NCBI RefSeq assembly: GCF_014196345.1
Contig: NZ_JACIDN010000002.1
Location: 682,001 to 746,000, forward strand
Reading direction: 5' to 3'
Source of the DNA: Methylobacterium brachythecii
GTDB taxonomy: Bacteria; Pseudomonadota; Alphaproteobacteria; Rhizobiales; Beijerinckiaceae
Length of the DNA: 64,000 nucleotides
A model generated the notes under the pieces. That model ran no database searches. It saw only the letters and a list, made by a program, of their open reading frames with translations, and was not told the origin of the DNA. Made by a program: the position numbers and the translations under genes. Shown piece after piece: positions 63,339 to 64,000 of the stretch. How positions within the stretch are numbered: position 1 is the stretch's first letter; each line of letters begins with the position of its first letter.

Positions 63339-63362
63339 GAAACTGCCATAATTGGCAGTTTC
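63339..63362. promoter_or_regulatory. Perfect palindrome between PAS gene and second frc
   Basis: GAAACTGCCA-TAAT-TGGCAGTTTC, 10-bp arms. It lies seven bases after the PAS stop and 54 bases upstream of the frc start. It lacks a T run, so it may be an operator for another regulator, an mRNA processing or stability hairpin, or an attenuator. It differs from the 7-5-7 operator. Confidence 0.6.
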
Positions 63363-63368
63363 TGCGGG

Positions 63369-63809
63369 CTAGACCGAAGCTGGCTTCAGTTCTGCCTCGA
63401 GGTCGGAGACACGGCGTTTCAGGCGCCGCTCCTCCTCCCAGCGCGCGGTCTCGTCGCGGATGATCGCGGCGATCCCGGTGACCTCTCCGTCGGCGCCGTG
63501 GAGCATGCCGACGGTGAAGGCGATCGAGAGCTGGTGCCCGTCCTTGTGCAGCGCGGGGACCTTCAGAACGTCGGCGCCGTACTTGGTGGTGCCGGTGCTC
63601 ATGCTCTTGTGGTAGCCGTCCCAGTGCCGGCGGCGGTGCCGGTCGGGCGTGATCAGGTCGAGGCTCTGGCCGAGGGCCTCGGCTTCGGAGAAGCCGAAGA
63701 TCCGCTCCGCGGCCGGATTCCACACGACGATCAGTCCCTCACGATCGGAGATGACGACACCATCGCCGATCGCATCGACCAGTCCCGACACGTCGAACGT
63801 CGACGGCAT
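63369..63809 (-). CDS. Single PAS-domain protein
   Basis: 146 residues: PAS core (VDAIGDGVVISDREGLIVVWNPAAERIFGFSEAEALGQSL, then GYHKSMSTGTTKYGADVLKVPALHKDG, and GIAAIIRDET), then a short coiled-coil-like tail (ARWEEERRLKRRVSDLEAEL) and no output domain. A His in RRHWDGYHK aligns by eye with the heme-ligand region of FixL-type PAS proteins (RHDSYI), so heme or another cofactor is possible but untested. Operator C is 109 bases upstream. Could modulate a partner, such as the GntR regulator or a kinase elsewhere. Confidence 0.78.
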   Translation of the reverse strand: MPSTFDVSGLVDAIGDGVVISDREGLIVVWNPAAERIFGFSEAEALGQSLDLITPDRHRRRHWDGYHKSMSTGTTKYGADVLKVPALHKDGHQLSIAFTVGMLHGADGEVTGIAAIIRDETARWEEERRLKRRVSDLEAELKPASV

Positions 63810-63917
63810 GTCAGACCGAGTGCCGCACGCGCCGAAGGGCTGGGCAAGGATCGGTCATGGCGTTTGTCCTCCCGTTTGCCGTGGCGAGGGCTCTCCCCCC
63901 GTCCGGTGACTCGGTGA

Positions 63918-63936
63918 TTGGCATCTGGTATACCAG
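63918..63936 (-). promoter_or_regulatory. Operator C, before PAS gene
   Basis: TTGGCAT-CTGGT-ATACCAG. Upstream of the PAS gene by 109 bases; a transcript from here could also include the second frc if the palindrome at 63339 is read through. Confidence 0.75.
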
Positions 63937-64000
63937 ACACAGAAGATGGGTCAAGGCCGTCTATCCGCGTACTGAAACGGCTGGGGATACCGAGGCCGGT

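Overview
The window looks like chromosomal DNA of a high-GC alphaproteobacterium, most probably the Methylobacterium/Methylorubrum extorquens group. That assignment is inferred from gene content: class I PHA synthase beside an alanine/DAP-type aminotransferase, an aa3 oxidase cluster, GOGAT, FdhD, and a complete oxalate-degradation locus with paired Frc and OxlT genes. No rRNA, tRNA, CRISPR array, insertion sequence or phage gene was recognised.

Layout. 1-4400: membrane protein, MFS exporter, a tandem gamma-carbonic-anhydrase-like protein, moaE, AI-2E family transporter. 4400-9700: REP-like repeat, aminotransferase, lipoprotein, phaC, a visibly AT-richer patch with two small orphan genes, then ohr. 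9800-19500: aspA, DapA-like aldolase/lyase, rlmE, two drug-type MFS exporters, dienelactone hydrolase family enzyme, DoxX and a DUF3313 lipoprotein. 19700-27400: guaB, KPR-family reductase, a WGR-like/beta-propeller protein, an rRNA m5C methyltransferase with a probable CTG start, an esterase, and small exported proteins. 27600-37650 is one long minus-strand run: coxB-ctaD-ctaB-coxF-like-ctaG-ctaE, a terminator, DUF983, SURF1, DUF4864, thrC, M16 protease. 37900-47000: fdhD, a Pro/Ala/Lys-rich exported protein, gltB-gltD.

48970-63940 is the most interesting part: an oxalate locus. It holds an FCD-type GntR regulator, two formyl-CoA:oxalate CoA-transferases (Frc), two tandem OxlT-type oxalate/formate antiporters, oxalyl-CoA decarboxylase (Oxc), a PAS protein, an esterase, two very small proteins, and a three-gene minus-strand unit (CBS protein, ABM-like protein, P-loop/zeta-toxin-like protein) with no assigned role. 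A 19-bp palindrome of 7-5-7 architecture (consensus TTGGTAT, 5 bases, ATACCAA) recurs six times plus one degenerate copy, always in front of these genes and not noticed elsewhere. I infer that it is the operator of the GntR regulator and that it draws the small proteins and the CBS/ABM/P-loop unit into the oxalate regulon.

How the genes fit together: OxlT imports oxalate in exchange for formate; Frc makes oxalyl-CoA; Oxc decarboxylates it to formyl-CoA, which Frc recycles, releasing formate. Formate would feed molybdenum/tungsten formate dehydrogenases that need FdhD and the MoaE-made cofactor, both encoded here. All starts were chosen by reading ribosome-binding sites and family N-termini by eye; no alignment or database search was run.
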